From Guillardia theta CCMP2712 (lineage: Eukaryota > Cryptophyceae > Pyrenomonadales > Geminigeraceae), in NCBI RefSeq assembly GCF_000315625.1, contig NW_005434670.1, forward strand, positions 771,547 through 835,546: a stretch of 64,000 nucleotides of DNA. Direction: 5' to 3'. This document shows, one piece after another, positions 52,054 through 63,447 of the stretch (position 1 is the stretch's first letter; each line of letters opens with the position of its first letter). The notes under the pieces were generated by a model. It did no database searches and was not told the origin of the DNA. It worked only from the letters and a program-made list of their open reading frames with translations. The translations under genes were made by a program, and so were the position numbers.

Positions 52054-53517
52054 TTACCGTAGACGAATTCGAGAGTCGAACTCCATTTCCCTCAGTGCCT
52101 CGTAGTTCTTGGGGTCGTTCTCGTCGAGCTCGAGCTACAGAATCAGTGAGATGTCAGATGTCAGAAAACATCCTCACCTCTGGGCCAAGAAGCTCAGTCT
52201 TCAACCACATCACGATCTGTGGTATCACTGCACATAACAAGTCAGTGCTGTAGATGAGCAGAACTCCGTGAAGAAAGAGTCAAAAAGATCGACAATCTCA
52301 CCGTATAAGACAAGGCATATTGAAGCCATACCAAACATCATCAAAATTGCACTTAATATGGCAGAAAAGAAAGTGTAGTGACGACAATGTGGCAAATTGT
52401 TGCAAGGATTATCGTCGGAATTCCTGTCTGCCCAATATGAATTCATCTGCTTGGCATTCCTGAGTTGCTTCCATGCTGCTTTTGTGCTGACTCCTCTGGC
52501 CCTCATCTCCTCGATGTCCTTTTCAATCTTCCCAACAGACGCTGCACTCGCATGGTCCAAGCTCAAAGTACAAACCCCCGGAGAGATGATTCCACATCTG
52601 CTTCGTTGCCCCCCTACCTTCACTTCAGGATTTTGCAACGTGAGCTTCGATCCTGCAACTGTTGTACAACGAACAGTGGAATTGTCGATCCAAGTAGTCT
52701 TTCCACATGCCTGGCCGTTTATCTGGGCTTCCGGCTTAGTGTCCCAGTTCCCAACCCCCCACACTCGAATGTTGAGATCCATTGGCCCGTAGATCGGTTC
52801 TCCAACAATGAAGGGCTCAACGTCGAAGACAAAAGGAGCCGAATACCGGAACATCTGCTTTCCAACTGCAACTGCAGGAATAAATGCAGGCTCACTCACG
52901 GTGACGGTCACATCTAGATCCTTCCCAACCCCTGCAGGGGTCCTCACAACGAGAGTTCTCTCGTCTACCCACTGAGTAGATTCTGCAACGGTGTTGCCTA
53001 TCCGGACAGACACGTCTGCGTCAAAGTCTCCCAAATTTTTGCCATAGATAGTAAGAGGATCTCCGCCCGAAGCTCGCATGATAGATGACGACGACTTGAC
53101 GGATATCACCCTGGGCTTTCTGTAATTTGGCAAACTCTTTCTCAGGGACACTGCGAGCTGCTCTTTGCCTTGTTTTGCAGAATGCAATCCAGAGATAGAC
53201 CTTACAGCTTTCTTGAATGCTTCTTTGGACACGGTCATAGATTCATAGTTTGCATGACCATCCCTGACAAGATCTGCAACCATGGTATACAAAAATATTG
53301 ACCCCAGGGTCAGAATTACACCCAGATTAACGTATGAGAGGTGTTTTCGTTCCCTTGATCGAGACCATACCAAACGACTCGAAAGTGGTCTAGGAGAGAA
53401 ATCATCACTCGTTGATGCCGTTGTCTCATCTACGTCCAACGCCGATCTAGCATGTGCCGAATGGCCTGAGTCCGTCATGTTCGTTCGTTCCAGCTGATGC
53501 AAGATGGGAGCTTGCAA
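52054..53517 (-). CDS. TIG/IPT-domain membrane protein
   Basis: Exons 53517-52302, 52227-52178 and 52134-52054 (introns 74 and 43 nt) give 448 residues; Met 14 (MTDSGHSAHARS) is an alternative start. A first hydrophobic helix lies near residue 65 (YVNLGVILTLGSIFLYTMVA). The lumenal part carries an IPT/TIG immunoglobulin-like repeat (GGDPLTIYGKNLG, VRIGNTVAESTQWVDE, LVVRTPAGVG) and a second, weaker one (FIVGEPIYGPMDLNIRVWG, TWIDNSTVRCTTV) with cysteines suggesting a disulfide. A second helix (FFSAILSAILMMFGMASICLVLY) leads to a short acidic cytosolic tail. TIG repeats occur in cell-surface receptors and in many protist surface proteins; the ligand is unknown. Confidence 0.78.
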
Positions 53518-55217
53518 GTCTCAGTTCGCTAATCCTGTCAAGACTTCTCGATCTTGATCATGTAACTGAAGCTCAAACACTTAGTTGCGAGAGACCTCGA
53601 CGGAAAAGCTCTGGACAGGACCAGAGGAGAGGAGGTCCCTTCTTCTCGCGCTTCAGCCCGCCGTCCTCCTCCTTCAGTGAAGTGAAGGCAGACTGAACTC
53701 AACAAGAGCGAGCTTGAAGTGACAAGGAAGTGTCCACACGCGGAGAGGAGGCTGATATCTCAGGCTCTCTTCGCCTCCTCCCTGCTCCCCGCCATGCGGA
53801 GTTCTCGCTCTATTTCGGGTTGGTGTTGAGTAAAAAAGCATCATTCTAGAAATGTTTTAGAGACGAGTCCGCCTCATGCTTATTTAGAAAGTTTAATGGG
53901 GGCACTTTCATATATCACCGTACATGCCAATGCTGCCTCTGATGGAACTAATGGTTTAACCCCACCCCCTCGAATACTGAAGAGAGAGGGAAAAAGGAGG
54001 GGTGAGACTAGTGGAAAATGTTTACTCAAGTCTCAAGCGAAGGGGCAACTGCAGGTCCTCTCAGGGAAGAACTCAGGGTGGGTACCAGTGACTTCTAGGG
54101 GTGATTTTAGGATGTAAGACGGGGGTGGGGTGGTATTGGCAGAAATAGCGTTTCATGATGCTGTCGAGCCTTTTCGGAGCCAACATGTTCATCAGGGGAG
54201 ACGCGGAACTGAGGTGAAGAGATCGACGAATGCTTGCACGAACATTGCTGAAGATAATGCGGTCCTGTAGAAATCTTGCCTGTAGATCTGCGTTTCGTTG
54301 TTGGAGGTTGTTGGTTGGTTTAGAATCTCGCAAGTTGATGTTCCGCACCTGTCAGATGTCATACAATGGGATGGGTTTGAAGATGGAAATTGCAAAGTGG
54401 TGGTTCGAGTGTTTAATTTGTGTTGATTTTTAAGTTCCTGTTTCGTCTGAACGATTCTTGAAGCAAGTATACGTTTATCGGAATGAGATGATTATAAGTT
54501 TCCCGACAAATTGACGACAAAAGTGATATTTGGGCATTCATTCATGCCCACACGATGCTGATGGATTACGTTTCTCACAAACCAATCATGTGCTTTTACA
54601 TGAGCTTGTGTCCTCTGTGTGCATGATACCCCATGTTGTGTACTTCACTGCGATGAGATTATGTCAATACTTTTTTTCATTCTCTTACGTAATCAACAGT
54701 CATGAGAGGCACAAACTCGGAATGAAGGACAGCATCTTCAAGCCATGGTCAGGCCCACCGCGTACTTCTCATCAGGAGGTTGAAAATTTTGATTGCTGTG
54801 GGCTGGGCACATATCTTTGTTGACATGACTGGATTTCTGTAGCATGATGCTAGGATGCGCGTCATCGATTCGAGCAACGGCATTGATTCCATTCTCAAGC
54901 GTGCAATGGGTGCTTGTTCTCACCTTCCAGAATTCCCTCGTAATTTGTTTCCAGGAAATCGTTCATCCCTATTCAAGAGAACTTAAAATATGTGGCACTA
55001 CGCGATGACTCATATGCTATGAAATGTGTTTTTCTCCCATCTTGTTACTTTGTTATGTTCATCTGTTCCAACCAACTTTATCGTTTCTTGCCCTGTTGAG
55101 TGATACGTATTGAGGTAGACGTTATTCTTTAACATAGTTCAGCTTTGTTTCATCCCAAGTAAAGTGTAATTCTTTCTTCATCTTTTAACATTGATTCCAA
55201 GAAGATTTAAGCGACAA
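53518..55217. other. Intergenic region without supported gene
   Basis: 1.7 kb between two minus-strand genes. 53890-54140 carries a G-rich GGGGT/CCCCA low-complexity block. Short frames at 54073-54348 (-) and 54530-54823 (+) have no domain and no consistent splice neighbours. Confidence 0.5.
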
Positions 55218-56820
55218 CTATGAACATGCGCTAATGCTTTCAAAAAACTTTTGAGCTTTGGAAGTTGACAGCTCGTTTCTCAGTCTTTCTAACATGGGAT
55301 GAGATGAAACAGGTTCTTCTTGGTAAGATAGCTCATCCGTATCATCTTCAACGATTTCATCTAGTCCAATCTTCTTGGCTATTTCGATGTTCTGCGCACG
55401 TTTCCACTTCATCAGGTGTGGAAGGAGCCTTCGAGGAACCGAGCGCTCTGAATCAAAGATGTCCAAAGGCACTGAGAGCAAGTCTGCAAAAATTGCCCGG
55501 AATTCAATTTCAAGCTCGATGTTTGCCGGAGAATCTCTATCAGATAGATCATTGAAAAGTTCTAAAACGAAGTTGGCGAAGTCATTAATGCGGTGATTGT
55601 CATCGTCGTTTTCCAACATATGCCGGAATTTTGCTTTCAACTCTGTCTGCTGGCTACTATTTGTTTGAACATAGAGTTTTGACAAAGACCGACAGAGCTT
55701 CTCTTTGGAGACCGTCTTGAGATTGTTGCGTCTTCTTTCTGCTAATTTGTGTTCCATCGTCAGCATATTTTCCAGCTGTTCTTCACTCTTAAACAGTGCG
55801 CCCTGGTTCACAGGAATGTTTGTTGTGTCCGGTTTCTTGTCCCTCTCGGTCTGCCTGTAAGCATAGATCTGCTTGAATTGATCGAATGTGATTCTTGAGC
55901 TTTGGTTCTCCTTCTGGAACCTGCAGCATCCTGACGTGAGAACCCTGTTGGTAGCATGGGCTAAAATATGCATAGGGGAGGAGCACGATGGGCATAGGGC
56001 GATCGGAGAAAGTCATCGTGGAGGAAAACAAAGGTGGGGGGGTAGGCGATAGAATGCAGGCGACCATGAAGATCGACACAAACCTTTCAAATAATCTTCG
56101 TGCCTCGTGCAGTTCTCCATCAGATAAAGACTGTGCGGGTTCAGCCAGCCGCAGTCGTCAAAGAAAAATTCTCCCACCTTGCTCATACTTGTATCGAATA
56201 TCCGGTGGCTAGTGATTCGGTTAGCGTCCTCTTTACTTTGATGTGCGCGATGTTCATCTGCACGATCCTGAGCGCTGTTGCCTCGGAATACTTCCACACG
56301 TATGACGGAATGTTGGTCCTCGTTCCTAAGGACATCCAACTGTGCGCACGAGCCTTCCTCACCAAGTATCAACTGTGACAACTCGATATCAGGATGATAA
56401 AAGACAAAGAGATGCAGCTATCATTATCCTACATTCGTCATCTCCTTCATACTCAACTCCGAGATCTTCACTCCATCGATTGCAATCACTATGTCCCCAC
56501 GGCGAACTCTGTCAAGGAAATCACACTCGTCACTGGTCGACCCATCTAAAACTATTCGGGATCCTTACTTTCCGTCCACAGAAGCATCAAACCCTTCGAG
56601 CACTGTAGACATATGTAGTGAGTACGAATGCTTCACGAGTCCCCCTTCCCCTTCCCCATCCCCCACCCTGCTCGGCAAGCCACATCTCCTCCCCCCTTGT
56701 CCTCCTCCTGCCTTCAACGCCCAAGACAACACAAGATGAACGACCTTCTTCGACCCTCAGGCCTTCACCTCCTCCTGTCCGCTGCGATGCGAACCTGATT
56801 CCCAAGCTCCTCCTCGCCAT
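55218..56820 (-). CDS. PDZ and EF-hand-like domain protein
   Basis: The PDZ is rebuilt from two exons: GSTSDECDFLDRVRRGDIVIAIDGV...SELSMKEMTN (about 56548-56436) and LDVLRNEDQHSVIRVEVFRG (from 56349). The next splice gives SKSLSDGELHEARRLFERF|QKENQSSRITFDQFKQIY, an EF-hand-like helix-loop-helix lacking a full calcium loop. The last exon ends at 55218 with a charged helical region (FANFVLELFNDLSDRDSP, LLPHLMKWKRAQNIEIAKK). The likely first exon is MARRSLGIRF at 56820, but the junction to the PDZ exon could not be phased. The transposon described next begins 134 bp upstream of this start, so it may have altered the promoter. Confidence 0.62.
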
Positions 56821-56953
56821 TCCTTCAACCCCAACGACTTTGAATTTAGTCAATATCGGGCCCGCCTTAGCATCGGATGGCTGACTGTGAGGCAGTCGGA
56901 GATGAGGGTGAGGTTGACTGACAAGATGTCTGATAGGGGGTGGGGTGGTCACT

Positions 56954-56962
56954 AGAGATGTT
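56954..56962. repeat. Target-site duplication, left copy
   Basis: AGAGATGTT immediately outside the left TIR; the identical right copy is at 60750-60758. Counting one more base gives a 10-bp duplication with one mismatch. Confidence 0.85.
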
Positions 56963-57020
56963 GGGCAATTAAAGTTTTGAGTGGGAAAAAGATTTTCAGC
57001 AAAAATTCTAAGGTAGGTTT
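56963..57020 (+). repeat. Left terminal inverted repeat
   Basis: The first 39 bp match the reverse complement of 60710-60748 exactly. Positions 40-58 match with six differences (shared GGTAGGTT). Confidence 0.9.
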
Positions 57021-57209
57021 AGGGGTTTTCTAAAGATCAAGGGTAGGTGAATCAACAAAAATCAAAGATTTCGGGCGATTGCTGACAGGTCACGATACTT
57101 TAAAATTTTCATAATTACTTATACATTACATACTATGTGCTTTATAATAAGTTGCACAAAACGCTACCAAACGTTTCGATTTTACATTTAGTTGTACCCA
57201 GCGCGGGAA

Positions 57210-59322
57210 ATGCAGGCAGAGGAAGGCTCGACAAAGGCCAGGAGGCTCAGGATGAGTGCCAAGCTACGTGCTGTGAAACAAGAGCTGGAGCTCGACCTCC
57301 CTACCAATGCGTCGTACATTGTCATTGTTGAACGTGGATTTCGTTGCTTGGGTATGAAACCCCCCGAACAATTGTCCTTGATCCAGCGTGTCGAGCGGCT
57401 CTATGCCCTCATCTTCGATGCCCCGACCTCTTCATTATCATCACCTCCCCTTCCTCACACATGGAATGACCCTTCAGATCCGTTGCTTCCTCACGGAGCG
57501 GACACATCTTTGCCTGAAGATGATAGTTGTGCAAGCCACAACTATCAATCCATATCAATCGGGGAAGAGCCCTCCTGCTTTTGGACTAGTGAAGACGAAT
57601 GTGTCTCCTCATCTGAATCAGAATCATACAACAAGGAACCTCCATCTGACCATGTCATGACGTTGCGCGGATTGCAGTTCTCCAAACGACGTGAATGTAC
57701 AAGATTCCTTAAACATATCAACTTGAAGGATTACAACAAGCAAATCAAGAATACTCCTAGCAAAAAACTCCATGGCATGACCGGCTATATCATGCGCTGC
57801 TCCTGCTCTACATGCCCGTGAGCATCATTCTTGTTGCTTTCATGTCGTTTCCTCTCATTGCATTCTCTCAGGTACACAGTCATCGTCAAGAGGGGCAAGC
57901 AACACAAAAAGGATAAGTTTACCATCAATATGGAGGATAGCACCCTATACCATAGCACATTGTGCTCTTCCGTGGGAAATGCCGGAGCGAGTTATCTAGT
58001 TCATTCCAAACCTTTCCGTTCTATTATCGCCGAAGGGTCCAGGAGGGACATTGGAGGCAGTGTTCATCGACGTATGACAGCCGAAGTCATTCAGAAGTTG
58101 TTCAAAAAACGCACTGGCATCTCCGCTGCACTGCATAACATTTATATTGCTCGCCTTGAAGTTGAAAATGGATCGAGTGGCGTGGGAGTACCTTGACCAA
58201 ATCGAGCCTCGACACTGGGTGCATGTCTTCCATTTCGCTCGGTCATGATTGCTAATCCTTTGCACCCCAGGCGAGATATGCTCAATGCCAATACTCGTCA
58301 ACTGCGTCCAGTGTGAAACTGGACAGTTATGTTCGAAGTACGAGAACTGTTGGTTAGCAGATACCTGGATTGCTGCCATCGCTGATAATGAAGGCTTCAA
58401 GGTCGGTATTATTCCACTGATTCATGACTTCAGCCCTGCTGATGATGACGAATTCCGTCATCACCCGGCCAGACATTGCAAACCTGGTCAGATGGAAGGC
58501 AGGAAGGCATCTAGAGGAGACCCTGATTATGTACCCAAATGCAAAAAACCCAGGCGGGGAGAAAGGAGGGTTACTCGGCCAGAGTCAGAACCCGAGAGTA
58601 TGGATGAAATGGACGATTACAGTTATGACAATGACACAGAACCTGGAAATTGTCTTGATACGCAATACAATGTGAATGGCCGTTCGAAGAAGCAATGTAG
58701 TATCTGCAAGTGCCGGGGGCATAACAAACGCACTTGCGATGCGAAGAAGCGCAGACGTGGGGGCAAGTCTGAAACAAAAACATCACATCACCAACCAACG
58801 AACATTGTTCAAGCTACACAATCATCCCAATTCTCGCGTGAAGCGCAACATTGGACATTGGTAGTGATTGACCTCCCACATCGAAAGATGACGTAAGGCT
58901 TCCCATGACGATGGAGAGGTGGAGTTGCGCTCTGATGTATGAACCATCAGGATGTATGACCCCATGTGCATGCATGAACAGGACGAAGAGCACTGGAAGC
59001 GACCTCTCTGCGGTACGCATTGTTGCTTCCCATAAGTGTTATTCTAACCATCTACACAACAGCGTTCCTGCCAATGGAATGGCGTGAAAAAGGCTACAAG
59101 GAAACGCTCACCAAATTATGCAATTGGTCTTTTGAAGTTGCAACGGTCGATGCCTTCCCACAGCAACAGGACAGTGAGTCATGCGGCATGTTTGTATGCT
59201 GCTACGCGGACTGTATCGCGCAAGGTATACACCTCAAAAGCTTTTCACACCGCATCATCCCGGCGATCAGATCACAAACAGCAGCATTGTTGAGAACATG
59301 TTGTGAAGGCTGTGATGTATAA
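57210..59322 (+). CDS. Zinc-knuckle and Ulp1-like (C48) cysteine protease of the transposon
   Basis: Exons 57210-57817 and 57872-about 58175 join in phase (CSCSTCP|YTVIVKRGK). A later exon runs from about 58271 to 58895 and the last from about 59064 to 59322. Cys-rich segments (CSCSTCP; NCVQCETGQLCSKYENC) may bind zinc. A CCHC zinc knuckle is exact (CSICKCRGHNKRTC, C-x2-C-x4-H-x4-C), followed by a basic stretch. The protease part has the His strand HWTLVVIDLPHRKM and the Gln/Cys motif FPQQQDSESCGMFVC of SUMO-type proteases. The exon between them, where the catalytic Asp should lie, is not resolved, and could be missing or decayed. In plant MULEs such Ulp1 genes are carried cargo of unknown benefit. 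A transposase core was not seen in the N-terminal half. Confidence 0.7.
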
Positions 59323-59340
59323 ACAATAAACCTGTATGAG

Positions 59341-60400
59341 AAGGGCAGCATAGTCGTCAGGCAGGAGGCGGAGGATAGTCGTCAGGCAGGAGGCGGAGCA
59401 GGCTGTCGGGGCAGGATAGTCGTCAGGCGGGAGGCGGAGCAGGCTGTCGGGGCAGTATAGTCGTCAGGCGGGAGGCGGAGCAGACTGTCGGGTCAGGATA
59501 GTCGTCAGGCAGGAGGCGGAGCAGGCTGTCGGGTCAGGATAGTCGTCAGGCAGGAGGCGGAGCAGGCTGTCGGGTCAGGATAGTCGTCAGGCAGGAGGCG
59601 GAGCAGGCTGTCGGGTCAGGATAGTCGTCAGGCAGGAGGCGGAGCAGGCTGTCGGGGCAGGATAGCCGTCAGGCAGGAGGCGGAGCAGGCTGTCGGGGCA
59701 GTATAGTCGTCAGGCAGGAGGCGGAGCAGGCTGTCGGGGCAGGATAGCCGTCAGGCAGGAGGCGGAGCAGGCTGTCGGGGCAGGATAGCCGTCAGGCAGG
59801 AGGCGGAGCAGGCTGTCGGGGCAGGATAGGCGTCAGGCAGGAGGCGGAGCAGACTGTCGGGTCAGGATAGTCGTCAGGCAGGAGGCGGAGCAGACTGTCG
59901 GGTCAGGATAGTCGTCAGGCAGGAGGCGGAGCAGGCTGTCGGGGCAGTATAGTCGTCAGGCAGGAGGCGGAGCAGGCTGCCGGGTCAGGATAGTCGTCAG
60001 GCAGGAGGCGGAGGATAGTCGTCAGGCAGGAGGCGGAGCAGACTGTCGGGTCAGGATAGTCGTCAGGCAGGAGGCGGAGCCGCTGAGCAGGCTGTCGGGT
60101 CAGGATAGTCGTCAGGCAGGAGGCGGAGCAGGCTGTCGAGGCAGGATAGTCGTCAGGCGGGAGGCGGAGCAGACTGTCGGGTCAGGATAGTAGGCGGAGC
60201 AGGCTGTCGGGTCAGGATAGTCGTCAGGCAGGAGCGGCGGAGCAGGCTGTCGGGTCAGGATAGTCGACAGGCAGGAGGCGGAGCAGCCTGGATAGCCGTC
60301 AGGCAGGAGGCGGAGTAGGCTCAGCCCGGTTTCGGGGCAGGATACTAGTCGTCAGGCAGGAGGGCGGAGTAGGTGTAGGCTTTCGGGGCTGACTCCCCGG
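59341..60400. repeat. 41-bp minisatellite inside the transposon, about 25 copies
   Basis: The unit begins GGATAGTCGTCAGGCAGGAG and ends in CTGTCGGGTCA or CTGTCGGGGCA, so there are at least two variants. Copies near the right edge (60180-60400) are truncated and diverged. It begins 18 bp after the protease stop codon. It is not a CRISPR array, as there are no unique spacers. Confidence 0.93.
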
Positions 60401-60690
60401 ACACCCCGGATGGGCCCGGTCAAAGAGGGGATGTGGGACTTTTTTCTCCACCCCTCTCTGCTTGGCGTTTTGGACCCACCCATGTACTGAGATTTTACTA
60501 CAGGGTATGAGGTATTGGGATGTTTATATCTATTTGTATGTTGTCAGAATATACTATACTTTTATACCACCCTCTCAATTTACATCCAAGTGATGGGTGG
60601 TCCTTTGATTGTGAAACGAAACGGTTGGTTTCGCACGCGTAGTATAGACCTCAATATGACCGGTTGTTTTCGGCCTCGTTTTAATATGCT

Positions 60691-60749
60691 TAACCTACCC
60701 GAAGATTTCTGCTGAAAATCTTTTTCCCACTCAAAACTTTAATTGCCCG
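60691..60749 (-). repeat. Right terminal inverted repeat
   Basis: Inverted copy of the left TIR, ending TTTAATTGCCC followed by one extra G before the target duplication at 60750-60758. Confidence 0.9.
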
Positions 60750-60758
60750 AGAGATGTT

Positions 60759-61320
60759 ATCTGGGTAGGGGTCATTGCAGCATGGTTTAAAGGAGTTTTG
60801 GTTAGGTGGTGGGGTACATCTGGAAGTAGTGAGGGGGGGTGGGGCTTTTCTCCTCGAATTTTGACTCCAAGATTCATCCATCGGCGATGAGCGCGGAGCG
60901 CGGAAGAAGAGAAGAGGGAGGGAGAGGGAGGGAGAGGGGAGGGAGAGGAAGGGGGGAGGGAGAGGGGGAGAGACGGGGGGAGGGAGGAAGAGAAGGCTTT
61001 ACACTGAGATTACATGAAACTAGGCATAGAAACAGGGACGGTGCAGCAAGTAGTAGAATGGATGAGAGGCTTCGAATCGTCTGTTGCATGGTGACTTTGT
61101 GGAGGCAAGAGTGTGATAAGAAAAGGTCGTGGATGATGATTCGATGAAGTAAGGGATTCCAGATATGTGAGATTTTCGCAAGTCATGCAATGCTTCAAAA
61201 GACAAGAATGATTTCCAGCATAGTCTTTTATCAACCGCCAAATGACCTGATCATCAGGGAGCTGTTGGATTGAAACGCAGCAGTCTTCAGATGTGAGATA
61301 GTGAAAGAGGTGAGACCATC
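60759..61320. other. Spacer with purine-rich low-complexity block
   Basis: It lies between the transposon and the next gene. 60897-60985 is almost pure G/A with GAGGGAGGGAGAGGG words. No gene was seen. Confidence 0.55.
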
Positions 61321-63447
61321 ATGCCCAAACTCTATCAGGGCGATTCTGAAGAAGACGGGAACCATTCCTCGATTTCCAATCGATACTCTGGCGATCTTGG
61401 CGAAGCACTCCGATATGAAAATGCCACGGAGACCATACGGAGGTTGCAGTATGAGATGCAGTTATGGAAGTCAGGGAAGAGTCTTACTAGCGACGAAGAA
61501 GAGAGGAGTGACGCCCTCAAAGGGCATGCTGACGCGCGAGCTGATCGCACTGCTCGACGAGAGCAGGAGAAGAAAGCAGCATACGCTAAGATACAAGAGA
61601 CGAAGCGGCGCGCGCAGGCCATGCGTGAAAAGATTTCAACGATCAGAAGCTCGATGAGCCCCGGCATGCCGCCTCCTCTTTCCACCAGCATGCTTTCCAA
61701 CTCGGGGAAGAAACGGGAAGACGCGATGGAGGAGCATTTGACCAGGCATTTGGACGATTCGCCTGAGGAAGATGAGCGATGGAAAGATTCTGGGAAGAGG
61801 ACGGCAGGGATAAACTCTTACAAGGCCCGTCAGCCTAGCACATCGCCCGACAGTCAAGGACGGGCTCAACCGGATCACGACGTTGATAGCATCGACAACT
61901 ACCTCAAGCCCCGGAAACATCGGGGTGAAACGAACCGGGAAGACAAGTGGGCGGCCTCTACGAGGAGCAATAGGGGTCAGACATCCTCGAGGTTTGGGGA
62001 GGAAGAGGCGCAGAACGAGTCACAACGAGTGAACAAGACGAGAGACACAGCAAGCCCTGGTGATGGGAATTCTCCTCTGCCGTCTGGGAGCAGGGCGTTG
62101 CACACGGCTGTTCAATCGAGAAAGCCACCAACGAGTCCAAAGGCCGGAGGAGCAGGAGGCGGCAGGCGATCGATGAGCCCGAGGGAAGCTCCGACGAAGC
62201 TGCCGGAGAGAGAGGAAAGGAGGAGGTCAGAGGAGCAAGACGAGGAGGAGAGGCTCCGGCTGCAGGAGCGCTCATACAGGGAGATGCGAAGCCGGCAGGC
62301 AGCTGGGGGCGGGGATCCAGAGGCAAGAGCCGGAGGAGCAGGAGGCGGCAGGCGATCGATGAGCCCGAGGGAAGCTCCGACGAAGCTGCCGGAGAGGCTG
62401 CTGGAGGGAGCCGGGGAAAGACGATATGAGGAGGAGCAGGAGATGGTAGAGGAAGGATGGAATCTGAATGCTCGACGGGAAATGGGAAGGGTGGCTCGGG
62501 AAATGGCTGAACTGGAGGACAAGAAGAGCAAAGTAGACTCGCTCGTCCCCCTTGAGCTCCGTCGGTCGGTTTCTCCTAAGGATGATGGAGAGGCTCAGGA
62601 GGAGAGGATGTCGCAGGAGGAGCTGGGGTTGGAAGCTGAAGGGGAGGAGAGGGTGGGCAAGGGCCTTGAGGAGAGGGATGCGGGTCCGGACGACAGCTCT
62701 TCTCGCAAGGGGCTTCATACTTTCCTTGGAGGATGGTTTCCGAATCCTTTCCGGGGAAGAAATTCTCGCAGCAGCAGGGGGCAAGAGAATGCTGTCGTGA
62801 ACGATGATCAGAATGAAAGGAGTGTCCTGGGGAGTAAGGAGGAGGGGAGGAAAGAGGAGGGGAGGAAGGAGGAGGAGGATCTGTTTGGTCACCCCCAGCC
62901 AATGGACCAGAGCAGCCTGCCTGAGGTGAATCAGAGCCGGGCTGACCTCGGATGCACCTTGGGCGAAATTTCAGCCATCGCCATGCAGAAGACTCCTGCC
63001 TCCTCCGACTCGAACTCGCCGGAGTCCATGCGGGAGGAAGTGAACAGAAGGCAAGAGGGTCTTTCGACGAGAGCAGCTCTGTTTCCTTCCCATCCCGTTC
63101 TCATGAGCCGTAGAAAAGCGAAGGGGGACGAAGAGAGGAATGGCAAGCAGGAGCAGGAGCAGCAGGAGCAGGAGCAGCAGGAGCAGGAGCAGGATGCGAC
63201 GGACTTGTCGGACAGGAAAGGGCCCTCCGCAAGGAGGAGAACGATTCCAAGCGGACTACCAAAGGTGAGGAGGAAATGCGAGGATTAGAGGGAGGAAAAG
63301 CTGCCGCGTGTAAACTGGAAGGCCAGGTCGACAGGAGCGCTGGAAGGGAGGAGGCAGCAGAGGTTGGTTGTTGTTGTACATGACGATTGATCTCATGTCC
63401 TTGTCTTGTCTTGGCAGGATGGTGTGAGAGGTTTCTTGAAGCTCTAG
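61321..63447 (+). CDS. Long disordered, charged coiled-coil protein
   Basis: The first exon from ATG 61321 is open for 655 codons. A 42-residue helical start (ALRYENATETIRRLQYEMQL) and a Lys/Arg/Ala helix (EQEKKAAYAKIQETKRRAQ) lead into a highly polar region rich in Glu, Arg, Ser and Pro. It contains a duplicated block (GGRRSMSPREAPTKLPER twice), Glu/Lys runs and a (QEQEQ)n tract. No domain was recognised. A donor after GLPK at about 63264 and an acceptor at 63417 give the end GLPKDGVRGFLKL and stop at 63447; without splicing the stop is 63288. Splicing on to the exons at 63840 is possible but not in phase by this route. SMSP sites could be phosphorylated by proline-directed kinases (inference). 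Confidence 0.6.
62143..62396. repeat. 68-bp direct duplication, 186 bp apart
   Basis: 62143-62210 and 62329-62396 are identical and both in frame, encoding the same 22-residue Gly/Arg/Ser-Pro block in the disordered protein. Confidence 0.92.

Larger units (their letters stand above)
56963..60749 (+). mobile_element. Mutator-like (MULE) DNA transposon encoding a Ulp1-type protease
   Basis: Both ends carry the same sequence in inverted orientation: 39 identical bases starting GGGCAATTAAAGTTTTGAGT at 56963 and, on the other strand, from 60748, with similarity extending to about 58 bp. Outside the repeats, AGAGATGTT occurs as a direct repeat at 56954-56962 and 60750-60758, a 9-bp target-site duplication. 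Nine-base duplications, long TIRs and an Ulp1-like protease gene together are typical of Mutator-like elements. The cargo is one spliced gene at 57210-59322 and a 41-bp minisatellite. No DDE transposase was found, so the element may rely on a transposase supplied elsewhere. The near-identity of the TIRs and the intact TSD suggest a fairly recent insertion. Confidence 0.85.

Noticed and set aside
54073-54823. Short frames (91 aa on -, 97 aa on +) in the 53.5-55.2 kb spacer
   Set aside because: No domain, no consistent splice partners, and both strands are equally open.
59341-60400. CRISPR-like array
   Set aside because: Repeats are contiguous 41-bp units with no unique spacers, in a eukaryotic transposon.
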